From: Merluccius polli
Lineage: Eukaryota > Chordata > Actinopteri > Gadiformes > Merlucciidae
NCBI GenBank assembly: GCA_030340625.1
Contig: JAOPHQ010000575.1
Span: forward strand, 1-64,000
Direction: 5' to 3'
DNA: 64,000 nucleotides
Notes under the pieces: generated by a model
What the model was told of the DNA's origin: nothing
The model's input: the letters and a program-made list of their open reading frames with translations, nothing else
Databases searched by the model: none
Shown: positions 38,261 through 48,029 of the stretch, in pieces
Layout of the letters: each line of letters opens with the position of its first letter
Numbering within the stretch: position 1 is the first letter of the stretch
Position numbers and translations under genes: made by a program

Positions 38261-38699
38261 GTATAGGGTTAACCGATTTTTACACTTAACAAACAATATA
38301 TATAAGTGATTAGTAGCCTATTCTTGTTATCCTATTGGTAAGCGTAAGACTTACCTCTTGTTCTGAGAGGTGAAGCACAGCTGTGGGCAGGCTCTGAATG
38401 CCACATCTGGCCCTGATTGGTGGAGTGACTTCTGACTGGGCTCTGATTGGCTGTATGGCAGCTGGAGGAGTGGGACATTGATGACATTGATTTCCCCCAG
38501 TTTCTGTAGTCATCAGACAAACTGTGAGGGATGACAAGATTAATAAAGATGCATAATATAGTATTAATAATATTAATAAGTATGTTGACATGATGGAGGA
38601 AGCTATCCACACACACATCTCTATGCTCACACTCACCTTGCAGGACTTTGCATGAATCTGTCTTCTCCACTCAAACGGCTGGATAACTACACAGACACA

Positions 38700-38786
<87 letters not shown>

Positions 38787-41700
38787 TTGTACACAGATAC
38801 AATCCAATCTTAAGATAGGAGATCCCAAATGGAGCAGCATATCTTTCTGTGTGTGTGCTATTGAGTGGGATGTGTATCTAGATGTGACTTTATTTCAATT
38901 GTTAAGGCTACATGTTAGGCACCCAAAGAGCTTCTGGTTAAATGCACCACTATGTATCCACTATAAAAATGAATATACATATAAACATCATGGAGTCATA
39001 AATAAGTCAAGTTCCATTTGACTTCAAATGATCAATCCTCTTGTACAGCTGTCCAGTTGAGCTACCTGGTCAGGAACAGGTGAGTCTGCGTTCAGCACCT
39101 CATCAAGAGTTTTCTTCGGAGGCTGACGAGAAAAGGAGAGGAGAGGACTTATATAGTAACGTCTCACGGTAGAGTAACAGTGGCACCTTGGGTCATACTA
39201 TGGGACAAGAAAACAAGCCATTCACAGATAAACACAGCAAAGGAAACAAGGAAACAAGGGAAATCAAGGAACAGGGAAAATCAGATATTGTTATCAGGAA
39301 ATAATTCACGTTTGATAGGTTAGGCCTTGATGTCAAGATGTTGCAGCCAGATGTGGGATAGGAAGTTTCCTCGCTTGCTAAGTCTGTAAACCTTGCAGGC
39401 TTACAGATTGAAAGTCAAAGTCCAGCAAGACCAAGTCATCCAAGCTGACCCAACGAAAACCACAAGGACACTCACATTGGTCTGTTAGCAGAGATGCTAG
39501 CGGCTAGCCCATCGCAGGAGAAAACTATAACACTATATCTCTATGGTGTATATATCTCTATGGTGTATATATCTCTATGGTGTATATATCTCTATGGTGT
39601 ATATATCACTATGGTGTATATATCTCTATGGTGTATATATCTCTATGGTGTATATATCTCTATGGTGTATATATCTATATTGTGTATATATCTCTATTGT
39701 GTATATATCTCTATGGTGTATATATCTATATTGTGTATATATCTCTATGGTGTATATATCTCTATGGTGTATATCTCTATTGTGTCCTTTGCGTTATTGA
39801 GTAGTTATTCAGTAGAATGAAACTATTTCACCAAATGCCGACATACAACAATCCAAACCACAAACAGATGTAGAAGTATGCAAATCAATGTACGTCAAAA
39901 TGTTTAGGAAATTTAGGAATTCATTCGATAAAATACATACAAAATAATTTAGATTCTTGAATTACCCATATACATGTATTTGTTACATATAAAATGCATA
40001 CACATATAAACACATTATTTCACATAACATAATTTGGCATCTATTAATTCAGGTTAATCCAAAATACTATATCAAGGAATTCAAAACTATAATACATGCC
40101 CAAAAATGTTGACACAATCTCACTTTCGCAACACACAAAATAGAATCGATCCAATCAAAACCGTACATGGTCCACGTTCATGGAATGAGGAACCATCAGA
40201 GAGATCGGGACTTACCGGGCGGCCAAACTCTAACTCGGCAAAAAACCTGAACCATGGCTCATCCTCAACAGACAGATCTGATGGATGGATGGACTAAGGG
40301 GAAGGAAGGAGGAGGGTTAAGAGAGGAAGGATGGGTTGCAAGGAGGGATGAAGGAGTAAAGTATAACAGGAAGGTGATATAGAAGAAAAAGGCGAAGATA
40401 GCTGTACAGATGGATTTGTGGGTGTGGATGAAAGCATGGATGCTTGGCTGTATCAGGGTGGGGTTTTGCAGTGCCTTAAAGAGCAACTTGCAGGTTGGCA
40501 TCCTCAGTTAAGGAATGTGGGGAATTAAATCAAATTATTTACATTTTTGTAGACTCGTTTTTCTAATGCAATGTGCACGCACAGACCAAAAAACCTAACC
40601 TGAACGTGACATAACTTGTGCTAATAAGACACCAGGGCTACAGTGAACGGCAAGTAGAATCACAATGTCGAGAGCGTTGAGCCTTGAGACGGATTTACGC
40701 ATTTATTCATTCTTCTGGCACACTTGGTCGTCTGTTGTTCGAATGAAATAGTATAAGGATATGATAAGGCTGCGGCCCTTCAGTCCTGTTAGTAGGAGGT
40801 TTCTCACCTCTCCACATTGCCATTCACTGTAGCTCTAGCGTTGGTCTGGTATTTTAATCTTAAAAAGTACATTCATTCACGGTGGATGCCAACCTGCAAG
40901 TAGCTTTTTAAGAAGCCATATTAAACAACACCGAAACAATACTAATAATAACAAAATAAATGTGTGTGTGTGTGTGTGTGTGTGTGGTGTATACCAGCTT
41001 CTCTTGTTCAAGTACAGACGATCTCCCGGGTTCATAGTCGAAGATGCTGCGTGGCTCCACTCTGTATCGACGAGTGTCTTCTTTTCTGTGTAAACACACA
41101 CACACTCAACTTGTCTGTATATAATATGACACTGTGTACACTATACCAGCCGTGTGTGTGTTTATTTCTTACCTGTCTCTATGTGGGACGCGAGCAGTGG
41201 GTGACGACTGGCTGCTGCGGAGGGCACGCGGGCGGTTGCTGTGATCGGGGTTGTTGCTCGGCAACGGTTTGTTTGCGACACCTGGAACGAATGAACATTG
41301 CAGCCATAGCTTTTAGCAAAGGAAGTCCTCTGAGCTGAGTCAACAATGAGAATTACGCAGATCAATTGAAGGATAACTTGTAAATAATGAGTTGTTGGCA
41401 GCATCTCGAACAACAGACCCTCACCCATAGCGCTGCTGTAGGCTTCGGTCTCTTTCGGGTCTAAACATAAAACACAACGTGTTAAAAGAGTTAAAAAACC
41501 CTTCATCTTGTCAGTGAGATAAAGGGCTCTACAGGTAGGCCTACATTTGGCTTGACTTGCTCACCTGGTTTGTGGACCACATGAATCTTGTTGTACATGT
41601 TACGATACCAGTCCCTTCCTCTCTGAAATACACAACACCACACACCACTGATGAGAAGTGATGAGGGAATCACTTAAAGGAAGGAGAAGCCGGACTCAAA

Positions 41701-42652
41701 CTTGATCTGTCATCACTGTGCACTTTTAGTGGGCAAGTTTAAAACGGCATATTAGCTAGCTTGTACCATTTTACAAAAAGCAAACTGCCACAAATGTGCG
41801 AGAGTACAATGCAACGATATTATAGACTTTTCGGAGGTAACGTTTGCACTGCATTGAGGGGCTTCAGTTCATACAGTACTCACAGTCCTGGTTGAGGCGT
41901 TGTCCAAAGTGGTGGACGTTGTCTGGCCACTGGTAATGTGATCTTGGGAAGCAGATTGTGTGTGTTAATAGACAAATAAATGGACTCATTCATTTTTTTT
42001 AGAATTACTATTGAAATTCATATTTGTATAATTATATTCTTAACATTTTTGGGGAGGGATTTCATCCCACTATTCTTGATCATACAAGAGTGAAGAGTGA
42101 TGGTTATTTTTGAATGAAACAATGAAACAATAAACAATAAAACAAAAAAAGAGACCTACGAGCAAATACAACCAGAGTAATGATTCATCAGCAGCAGTGA
42201 CATCACAGACTCACAGCACACCCTTAATGCACACAAAGGGACACACAAACGCAGACAGCAGCTATCCAAATCAGCTTACTTTCAGTTAATCCTGCTGTCT
42301 TGACCTTAGCTAAGTGATTACAGTGACGCTGACACACCATTTTGCCAGATTAAGAAGCTTGTTTTTGCGTGCTTGTGTGTATGTGTGTATGTGTGTGTAT
42401 GTGTGTGTGTCTGCATGTGTGTGTGTTTGTGTGTGTGTCTGCATGTGTGTTTGTGTGTGTGTCTGTGGCCCTGGTATTAACATGTGGTTTATATGTATAT
42501 GTGTATATCAGTATGCAATTCAGGCGCAGACGTCACGGCATTCACGCGCATCTGGTCATCGTGGGCAGAGTTTTGGTCTAGTTTCAGGCCCCCATACGCA
42601 CCTGCTTGCGTGCGTGTGTATGTGTGTGTGTGTGTGTGTGTGCGTGTGTGTG

Positions 42653-42687
<35 letters not shown>

Positions 42688-43950
42688 AGCAGTGAGCTAC
42701 CCACCTGCACTCCGACTGTGCCTGAGCTCCAAGCCAAATGGAGAAGTGGAGGATAGAGGGGTGGATGGAGAGGCAGGGGGAGGGAAGGAGGGAGAGAAAG
42801 GGATGCCTCGGTGTCGACCGCCAGGAGAAGAGGTGAGGGGTCGGAGAGGTGGGGGGGAGGACAGGGGAGAGACAGAATGGCTGCCATTTTCCTTTAAAGA
42901 GGAAGTGGTAGTGAGACAAAGGGGAGAGAGAAAATTGTACCAATGCCAATAAACAAACACGGACCTATTGATTGTCTTTCAAGGCTCACCCAGTCAAAAT
43001 TTAAACAACTAAATTACCAATTATACATTTTTGTTAGCCATATCCTACTGTATATCATATAATATTCAAGGCTCAACAATCAAATCCAATTTCACAATCT
43101 CACAACAATCATCTCTTATCATGTCTTTTATCACTGGCATTATTTTGTATTTATTTATTTGTATTTATTATTATGTATTCATAGTAGTCATTTAGCAGAT
43201 GCTTTTATCCAAAGCAAGTTGCAGTAAATTCAGATACAGGCCATTACGGAGCAGGTATGGGTACATGGATCAAGAAGGTTCAAGAAGTACGTTTAGGCGG
43301 CCAGTCAAACACTCAGATTAAGTGTTTCTTAATAATGTTTAATCTAGAATGGGCAAACACTGTGCACTGTCTGGGAGATTAATTTTATTTATGATCGTAT
43401 GACGGACTGTGTTCTGCAATCTTACCAACGCTGCATTCCTCTTGTACAGATAAGGCTGCACACTCCTGAAGCCCTTCGCTGCTAAGGAGGAGGAGGACGG
43501 TACAGGTGCCGAGATGGGATCCCCATTTCTTTCACTCTCTCTAAATCCATACGACCGCCATACACCTGCCGCACAGATAGAAGTCATAAATAAAACAGAT
43601 AAAGGATGAGTACTAACCACTATGTCTTACATAGTTTATGTATTGTATGATTTGTCATTAAGATTTTATTTTCCAATTTTGTCTTTCCTTCAAATCAGCC
43701 TGTTGTTAAATTAGATTTAACAACATTTATTATCAAAAGGTATACATTTGAACACACAAATTCACCCACACACATTCACACAGAACTGCAAGACAAAGCC
43801 CCTAAATTTACAGGCATTAGCCTACATCTGCTCTTAATCTGGGCCTTTTAATTATTTTTCGTGGCACGCCAAGATGATCCAAGCCTGGCTAAATCACGCA
43901 CAAAAACACAATCATTTAAATATTGAAATACCAGTGTCCATGATGCTCAT
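24160..43950 (-). CDS. sorbs2: Sorbin and SH3 domain-containing protein 2 (ArgBP2/nArgBP2), 24 coding exons
   Basis: Coding exons in transcript order: 43932-43950, 43426-43565, 42705-42891, 41884-41942, 41565-41622, 41425-41460, 41173-41281, 40995-41085, 40216-40293, 39066-39122, 38637-38686, 38355-38521, 35585-38119, 34976-35052, 34725-34765, 33962-34076, 33495-33633, 33047-33199, 29395-31002, 28115-28297, 26673-26774, 25120-25163, 24589-24695, 24160-24221. Splice sites and phases agree throughout except for one base in 33495-33633. An all-exon protein is about 2071 aa: SoHo at about 136-250, a disordered central part at 350-1195, SH3-1 near 1222-1273, SH3-2 near 1300-1350 and SH3-3 at 2016-2070. 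The ATG at 43950 follows an in-frame TAA in the same exon. The family is an adaptor at stress fibres, Z-discs and synapses that binds Abl/Arg, Pyk2, WAVE and vinculin. The large exons are probably isoform-specific, so no single mRNA need use all 24. SORBS2 rather than SORBS1 is indicated by the nArgBP2-type central exon and the pdlim3/cfap96 neighbours. Confidence 0.93.
24378..24566. mobile_element. Hairpin element inside the last sorbs2 intron
   Basis: Arms of about 60 bp, 24378-24438 and 24507-24566, are nearly perfect inverse complements (GGTGTCGTCGTAGGACAAAC against GTTTGTCCTACGACGACACC). They continue through a GCTCACATCACTA-like block. It occupies about half of the 367-bp intron and ends 22 bp from the donor of exon 24589-24695. 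Confidence 0.75.
25978..26190. mobile_element. Partial MITE copy B (same family as 19460-19905)
   Basis: GGTCTGGGTGAATACTCGAT, then TCTGATTGGCTGGAGGGTG, continuing through TTGACGCTATGAAGACGCTA to CCTCACGATTTTAACTCTAA, as in copy A. The right half and right TIR are missing. It lies in the sorbs2 intron between the 26673 and 25163 exons. Confidence 0.6.
26673..26774 (-). CDS. sorbs2: sorbs2 linker exon (34 codons)
   Basis: Acceptor CTTCCAG, donor ACAG|GTTAGC, phase 0 in and out. It encodes REVAVVGKPPRSPVLSRRLS followed by a Pro/Ser-rich end, basic and likely an SH3-ligand or phosphosite segment. It is another frame-neutral cassette. Confidence 0.68.
26915..27542. mobile_element. Long-TIR MITE with 8-bp TSD
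   Basis: The element 26923-27534 begins ATGGAAGCATTTTTAGGACA and ends with the inverse (TGTCCTAAAAATGCTTCCAT). The inverted similarity extends past 100 bp into 'atgcaat...attgcat' blocks. The flanks TAGCCGGT (26915-26922) and AAGCCGGT (27535-27542) form an 8-bp duplication with one mismatch. Non-coding, in a sorbs2 intron. Confidence 0.78.
27922..27980. repeat. (TA)n tract
   Basis: About 29 TA units in a sorbs2 intron. Confidence 0.95.
28115..28297 (-). CDS. sorbs2: sorbs2 linker exon (61 codons)
   Basis: Acceptor CAACAG, donor AAAG|GTGCAT, phase 0 in and out. It encodes ADKSHTAPVQYFSMAST then Ser/Pro-rich sequence ending RSPRPK. It is a cassette-type linker exon with no recognised domain. 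Confidence 0.65.
29395..31002 (-). CDS. sorbs2: sorbs2 very large linker exon between SH3-2 and SH3-3 (536 codons)
   Basis: A 1608-bp exon, acceptor CTACTCAAG after a C/T-rich tract, donor CAG|GTAACAG, phase 0 in and out, so skipping it keeps frame. Its first part has KAALQAITDDWISLTLGLP, clearly like the SORBS1 linker HAVTSEWISLTVGVP. The rest is Ser/Pro-rich, then acidic and Gln-rich, probably disordered. The position is the same as in long SORBS1 isoforms. It is presumably alternatively spliced. The read-through past the donor to a stop at 29311 is intronic. Confidence 0.82.
32232..32461. mobile_element. Short hAT-like MITE with perfect 8-bp TSD
   Basis: The element 32240-32453 has ends CACTGGCGTAACTATCGACG and CGTCGTTACGCCAGTG and inset GGGGCCC blocks. 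GTAAGCCC at 32232-32239 is repeated at 32454-32461. The interior holds two C-runs and repeated 'cccgtcaacaat(c/t)gcg' units. In a sorbs2 intron. Confidence 0.85.
32589..32956. mobile_element. TIR MITE (TTTAAAGGTGCTGTAGGTAAGA ends)
   Basis: The left end TTTAAAGGTGCTGTAGGTAA (32589 on) is matched by the right end TTACCTACAGCACCTTTAAA (to 32956). No coding. In a sorbs2 intron, about 90 bp below the SH3-2 exon. Confidence 0.75.
33047..33633 (-). CDS. sorbs2: sorbs2 SH3-2 exons with a one-base frame break
   Basis: Exons 33495-33633 and 33047-33199 encode the second SH3: GEAVVRFNFTADTPVELSLRK, split over the intron from GEGVLVLRQVDQNWYEG, then RRGIFPVSYVSA. The upstream exon ends in phase 0, but the SH3 frame in 33495-33633 would need a phase-2 entry. 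Read in phase 0 the exon starts QPRRPPP, like human QPARPPPPAQP. The frame shifts by one base inside a run of nine G (33589-33597 on + strand). A one-base length error or variant there is the simplest explanation. Codons downstream are normal. Confidence 0.85.
33962..34765 (-). CDS. sorbs2: sorbs2 SH3-1 exons
   Basis: Exons 34725-34765 (TARVLYNFEAHTS) and 33962-34076 (KELSLRKGDIVNIMRQID, then NWYEGEL, GIFPVSYVQ) make the first SH3. The ALYDF-like (VLYNF), WYEG and FPVSYV signature positions are all present, so ligand binding should be intact. The preceding exon 34976-35052 (LDTSKSMQKAKF) supplies the short pre-SH3 linker. Confidence 0.9.
35585..38119 (-). CDS. sorbs2: sorbs2 giant central exon (nArgBP2-type, 845 codons)
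   Basis: One 2535-bp exon, acceptor TTCTCAG and donor AAG|GTGTCG, phases 1 in and 1 out. Conserved islands match the human neuronal ArgBP2 exon in order: NASGFLNLYRSMHNINRKE, VRNIQARILAYKEE, RISQFECLVTKSQSMPNLGG, a helix-like SVFLALERALSGIWEYLREE, and VPERNSS near the end. Between them the protein is low-complexity, charged and probably disordered. In mammals this exon is brain-enriched and includes a zinc-finger-like part; I cannot confirm a zinc finger here. The + strand reading frames over this exon are shadows. Confidence 0.92.
38223..38254. repeat. (GT)n tract in sorbs2 intron
   Basis: About 15 GT units, 100 bp upstream (transcript sense) of the giant exon. Confidence 0.9.
38697..38783. 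repeat. (CA)n tract at a sorbs2 exon edge
   Basis: About 41 CA units start 11 bp beyond the acceptor of exon 38637-38686, so on the transcript strand (GT/TG)n occupies the polypyrimidine-tract position. Confidence 0.95.
39533..39785. repeat. 17-bp minisatellite (ATATATCTCTATGGTGT), about 15 copies
   Basis: Near-perfect tandem units, some with ATTGTGT instead of ATGGTGT, one with CACTATGG. In the sorbs2 intron between exons 40216-40293 and 39066-39122. The open frames across it are repeat artefacts. Confidence 0.92.
40995..41622 (-). CDS. sorbs2: sorbs2 SoHo (sorbin homology) domain exons
   Basis: Four exons (41565-41622, 41425-41460, 41173-41281, 40995-41085) carry the sorbin homology region. 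RGRDWYRNMYNKIHVVHKP matches the human DWYKTMFKQIHMVHKP block, and RYRVEPRSIFDYEPGRSSVL matches FRSEPRSIFEYEPGKSSIL. SoHo binds flotillin and other membrane partners in this family. The following exons 40216-40293 (DEPWFRFFAELEFGRP) and 39066-39122 (PPKKTLDEVLNAD) continue a segment best known from SORBS1 (NEPWYKFFSELEFGKPPPKK). Confidence 0.92.
42375..42690. repeat. Compound GT tracts in sorbs2 intron
   Basis: GT with AT/TCTGCAT interruptions at 42375-42465, then 42612-42687, with unique sequence between. Confidence 0.93.
42705..42891 (-). CDS. sorbs2: sorbs2 Ser/Pro-rich N-terminal exon
   Basis: Phase 0 in, phase 1 out, 187 bp, acceptor TTTAAAG and donor GTGGGT. It encodes a Ser/Pro-rich stretch (ENGSHSVSPLSS ... 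RGIPFSPSFPPPASP ... RHSRSAG) equivalent in place and composition to the human NGNSGGAVSPMSYY/PFSPSAYSLP region. A long GT tract (42610-42687) lies 18 bp past the donor. Confidence 0.7.
43188..43265 (-). mobile_element. SINE-tail fragment in sorbs2 intron
   Basis: TTTAGCAGATGCTTTTATCC followed by AAAGCAAGTTGCAGTAAATT is a clear copy of the conserved teleost SINE tail in reverse orientation. Truncated. Confidence 0.55.
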
Positions 43951-43969
43951 GTAGGCTCTTTAGTTGATC
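43932..43969 (-). CDS. sorbs2: sorbs2 start-codon exon
   Basis: A 38-bp exon bounded by CCACAG and GTATTTC. Reading MSIMDT, it ends in phase 1 and joins G|GT of the 43426-43565 exon (VWRSYGF... SSLAAKGFRSVQPYL). That block resembles the SLAAKGYRSVHPNL segment of SORBS1. An in-frame TAA 9 nt before the ATG marks it as the first start for this transcript. Other promoters may add different N-termini. Confidence 0.75.
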
Positions 43970-44439
43970 CTGTGGAGAAAATACAAAAATACAATTAGAC
44001 ACTGGTAATATAATTGGGATATATGGCAGCTTCCTCAATACAGCGTAACAATGTATCCTCAGCTGCTCATTGTGTAGCAAAGCATTGTAGTCATTCTGTT
44101 ATAGATCAGCATTTTTAAATATATATACATTGAATAAACATTGAAGAATGTTACATTCACTATTTAACAATTAAACAATTAGTCAATTAGTTTGCCTGTT
44201 AAATGTGGTAAAATATACCTGAATATTTCTTTCCATAAATTAACCTCACCCTACCAAAATGTTCTTTCTTGCATGAAAATGCCAAATGCAATGTAATTGC
44301 CAGTGAATCAACTTACAAAACACATTTTGTGTCTAAAGTTTTGATGTTCTGAGGAACCAATGTCATATAATGTTGAATTAAATTTTCTACAGCTGCACCT
44401 GTTATCTAACTAAAATGGAGGGAGTCTCTGTATGTATGC

Positions 44440-44690
44440 ATTCCTGTCCTTCGATTTTCTCAACAACCGTTCATCCGATCCACTTCACACTTGGAGGGTG
44501 CGCTGCTGAGGACCCGAGGAAGCGCAGTGTTGAGTGTGAAGTTGTTTGAATGAGCGGTTCTTGAAAAAACTGCAATCAGCGATACCGGAGACCCAACAAT
44601 CGGCCCGTTTCCAACAAGCACGTTTTGAACAGGTGTCAGCATGAAAATAATCCACAAATCACTGAAATATGTTTTTGTCATGACTGATTT
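44440..44690. repeat. Dispersed repeat family R1, copy 1
   Basis: CAACCGTTCATCCGATCCAC, then CACTTGGAGGGTGCGCTGCT, GAGGACCCGAGGA and a later GAGCGGTTCTTGAAAAAAC. Related sequence, reversed, occurs at 60500-60620 and around 58735-58830, so this is a dispersed element of at least three local copies. Confidence 0.5.
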
Positions 44691-44699
44691 GAATGGAAT

Positions 44700-47600
44700 G
44701 ACAGTCTAAAAGGACAGAGTAGGTCACCACCAGACTGGGGTCTCTTTTATCCGGCAACATTTCAGGTCACGGCACAGTTGGGGGCCGACATCATAGTGCT
44801 GCTTTTAAAAAAGGATTCCTAGGGTAGGGGGTCCACTGACCTCGGACGGCTAGGGTGTCAGTGGACATACAACACACACACATACTGATCTTTGTGTGTA
44901 GCATGTTTCATATACACATAGTATGTGTACTGACATCATGCAAATATGGTACAAATTCACACATGTCCAACAAATAGCGTAAAAGTTCCTCTCTTTTAAT
45001 CGTCGATGGGCATGTTAAGTGTTATTCTTTTAATATATACAGTTTAATCCTAACCTTTAATACAAACTTAATGCAACCATAATATATAAATATGGTTTTC
45101 CTGTTGTTTAAATCAAGTATTGTTTGGATTACTACTAGTAATATTGGTTAGTTATGTCACCTCAAAATATTGGTGCTCCATCATTTGGGTCACATGGTCC
45201 TATCGGGTTTCGAAGGGGCAGACTGTGGGGCGACACACAGTTGCTGGGTTGAGACAGGCAGATGGAGAGGCTTTTTTAAACCCACCCCCCTCATTCAATT
45301 TCTGTTTTGATAGTAATTAATGAAATAATGTGTTCCAAATATTTCTGTATGCATCTCCTGTGCTAGCAGTCAAAACTGTGTGTGTACCACCTGGCCTGGT
45401 TGGCTTCCTCAGCATAAATACCTCCTCAGAGGGCAGAATGAAAAAGAGGCTGTCTTGGCTATGATTATTTATTTAATCTTGGCCATAGAAGAACATTTGT
45501 CAGTTTGTCCAGGCTGGTTACTTCCCAGAAAGGAGCTTGCGCAATGTGCATATTGGGTCCACAGTTTGGATCCAATATATTTGCAAGCCATTGTGTTGTT
45601 TAGTATGTATATATGGTTGTCATTATTTCTGTAACTGATTGGTGTATTCATGTACGTATTCACATGTATTTCAATGTATTTCATTGCAGATTAAATTATT
45701 ATTTATTATACTATTATTATTAGAAAATTGACTCGAGTCAGACTCAAGTCACAAATTTGAGGACTTGAGACTTGTTTGACTAAAAGACTTGACTTTGACT
45801 TGCTATTCATGACTTGAGACTTGACTTAGACTTGAGACAGATGACTTGGGAACGAGACCCACGATTGGTCACCTCTCAAGGCAACCTCTAGGAGGGGGCG
45901 GGTCTAACGTTGCACAAGGTCCAATAGTATACATGTACAGTCCCAGAGACAACAGACAGATGTAATTATTATTCACTTAATTCTGTATTGTCTCTCTGTC
46001 CATCTCTATAAACATGTTGATGTTAGTGTAATAATAACATAAACTAAATTAATTGTATTTACATATTACATATTAAATTAAAAATGTTGTGGCAGTTATG
46101 TTCATTCTGTCTGATACATGGGTTAATAACATTTCTAACGTATACATCCGTGCAATGCAGACACACATTGGAACACAGATACATACGGATATATGGGTGT
46201 AGCATGTTTCATATGCAAATAATTGTGCACTAACATAATGCAAATAGTTTGCAAATTGTAAGTCCAACAGACTACTAACAGAAAATACAAATGAAGTCCA
46301 AAGTTAAGAAGACTCAAGTGAGGCAGATTTTGACAGACAGTTGAAACCAGGGTGTGAATTATGGGGGGCCAAACACCCCCAGATGTGAGGTGGCCCCCCT
46401 GGAGATTCACCAGGAGCTCATTTGAACAAATATATATACTGTATATATAAAATATATATTATAAAATATAAATATATAAAATACATATTTATATATATTT
46501 AACCACCCCCATGGTGGATTATACAATTTTTATGAGAGTAAGTTTATCTGCCTTTAAAATCGCATAACATAATAAAATAAAATATATAATTATAATTTCT
46601 AAATTTTGGAAAAGTATAAATCAGCTTGCTCCTCCCCACTGAAGCAGGTTACCAGTCAGATACAATGAGGCCAGGGGGTCCTAAGTAGAAATACATGTCA
46701 TGCTTTGCATGGTTGTCAAAGAATCTCAAGTTCACGACGGTGCTATTCGCGCCATTGTGACGTAACTTTGTGACCCCTTCAAGCTTGAACCTCCACCCCC
46801 AACCTGAACCTCCACCTACACCCGTCCCCCGCATGAACACCCTGCCAGCTTCCAACACGCTTCAGCCAACTCAACTGCTCAACACAGCAGTATTCATTAC
46901 AACACATTGCATTCATATTGAAAAGATCAAATGTACCAATGTATATGCTGTATGCATAACACAGTTTACAGAGGACAACGTTGATATCCACCATAAGAGG
47001 ACCATGAAGGGGAATTTGCATTACTTGGGTATAAATGCAAACATACCTGACTGACATTGTTGTGTCATCTAAAAGCGGCATCGACTTTCAGTTTCACTTC
47101 GTTCCACGGTATATATAAATATATATATATGTATATATATATTGAGCTAAGCACTTTCATTTCATTTCAAGAAACACATTCACTGGTTACTGTCATTGGT
47201 TTATCCTTGCCCCTATCCTCTGGCTACAGACCCTTCGTTCTGATTGGCTGACAGTCACATTATTGATAACTGATTTGCTAATGTTCGGATGACCTCAAAC
47301 CGTCTGTGTGCATGCCTGCCCTCACATGCCCACAGATAGAGGAGGGGTTTTCTTTTAGTCTTGTCACAACACCTTAACTTCACTGTATACTGTAATACTA
47401 CCAGCCAAGCTATCACAATATCACAATATATAAGAGTGTTAGTATTTCAAGTCATTCTCATGCTGCATTTTTCATGTTAAACTGTGCACAACACATAATA
47501 CACCGTTTAATGAGGCTTACACTTGAATGGATGCAATAATACGGTGTTACAAAGTGCTGGAGGATGGATACTTTTGGACGCGGCAGGACTGTCTGATATT

Positions 47601-48029
47601 TATGGGGTCATGGTTATCTTGAGACTTGGGGGCCAGTGGTGGCACTGAAATACCAGCCACCCTAGGAGAGAGGAGAGAGGAGAGGACTCTGTACTCCACC
47701 AGACACGCCGCAGGAGGGGACACGTTATTTGGCAATCAAACAGTAGTGATTGACGCCTACATTAGATCATTAAAACTACTTTATAGGTTCTGAAATGCAA
47801 TTTTCTTCACTCATCATCACCAAACTGTATCCCATCTATAAAGTTGTTCTAGAATATGATTTTTAATGATCATTTTAAAATGGTTATTTTGAAATGTACG
47901 TCGTATTTATCGATCGGTTTTAGAAGTCCCTGAAGGGTCTTCTTGGTTATTTGAACTGATGTACTTGTTACTTTTACGACTTAAAACGTCAACAAAATAA
48001 ATATAAATATTACGATGTGATATTTACTT
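44700..48029. other. Intergenic/5' intronic sequence without recognised gene
   Basis: Apart from the 45.7-kb repeat and small AT tracts (46435-46505, 47105-47150), nothing was recognised. A splice-acceptor-like stretch (CCTCTCTCCTAG) near 47660 on the minus strand has no supported exon. Confidence 0.45.
45725..45880. repeat. GACTTGAGACTTG-type teleost repeat
   Basis: Irregular iterations of GACTTGAGACTTG/ACTTGACTT occupy about 130 bp and end in GGGAACGAGACCCACGATTG. This recurrent fish repeat is of unknown class to me. Non-coding. Confidence 0.5.

Noticed and set aside
40106..40297. Plus-strand 63-aa frame near 40.2 kb
   Set aside because: It overlaps a minus-strand sorbs2 exon and has no support of its own.
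47547..47735. Possible extra sorbs2 exon (PNNVSPPAACLVEYRV...)
   Set aside because: There is a good acceptor-like tract on the minus strand, but no convincing donor and no family similarity. It may be a non-coding exon.
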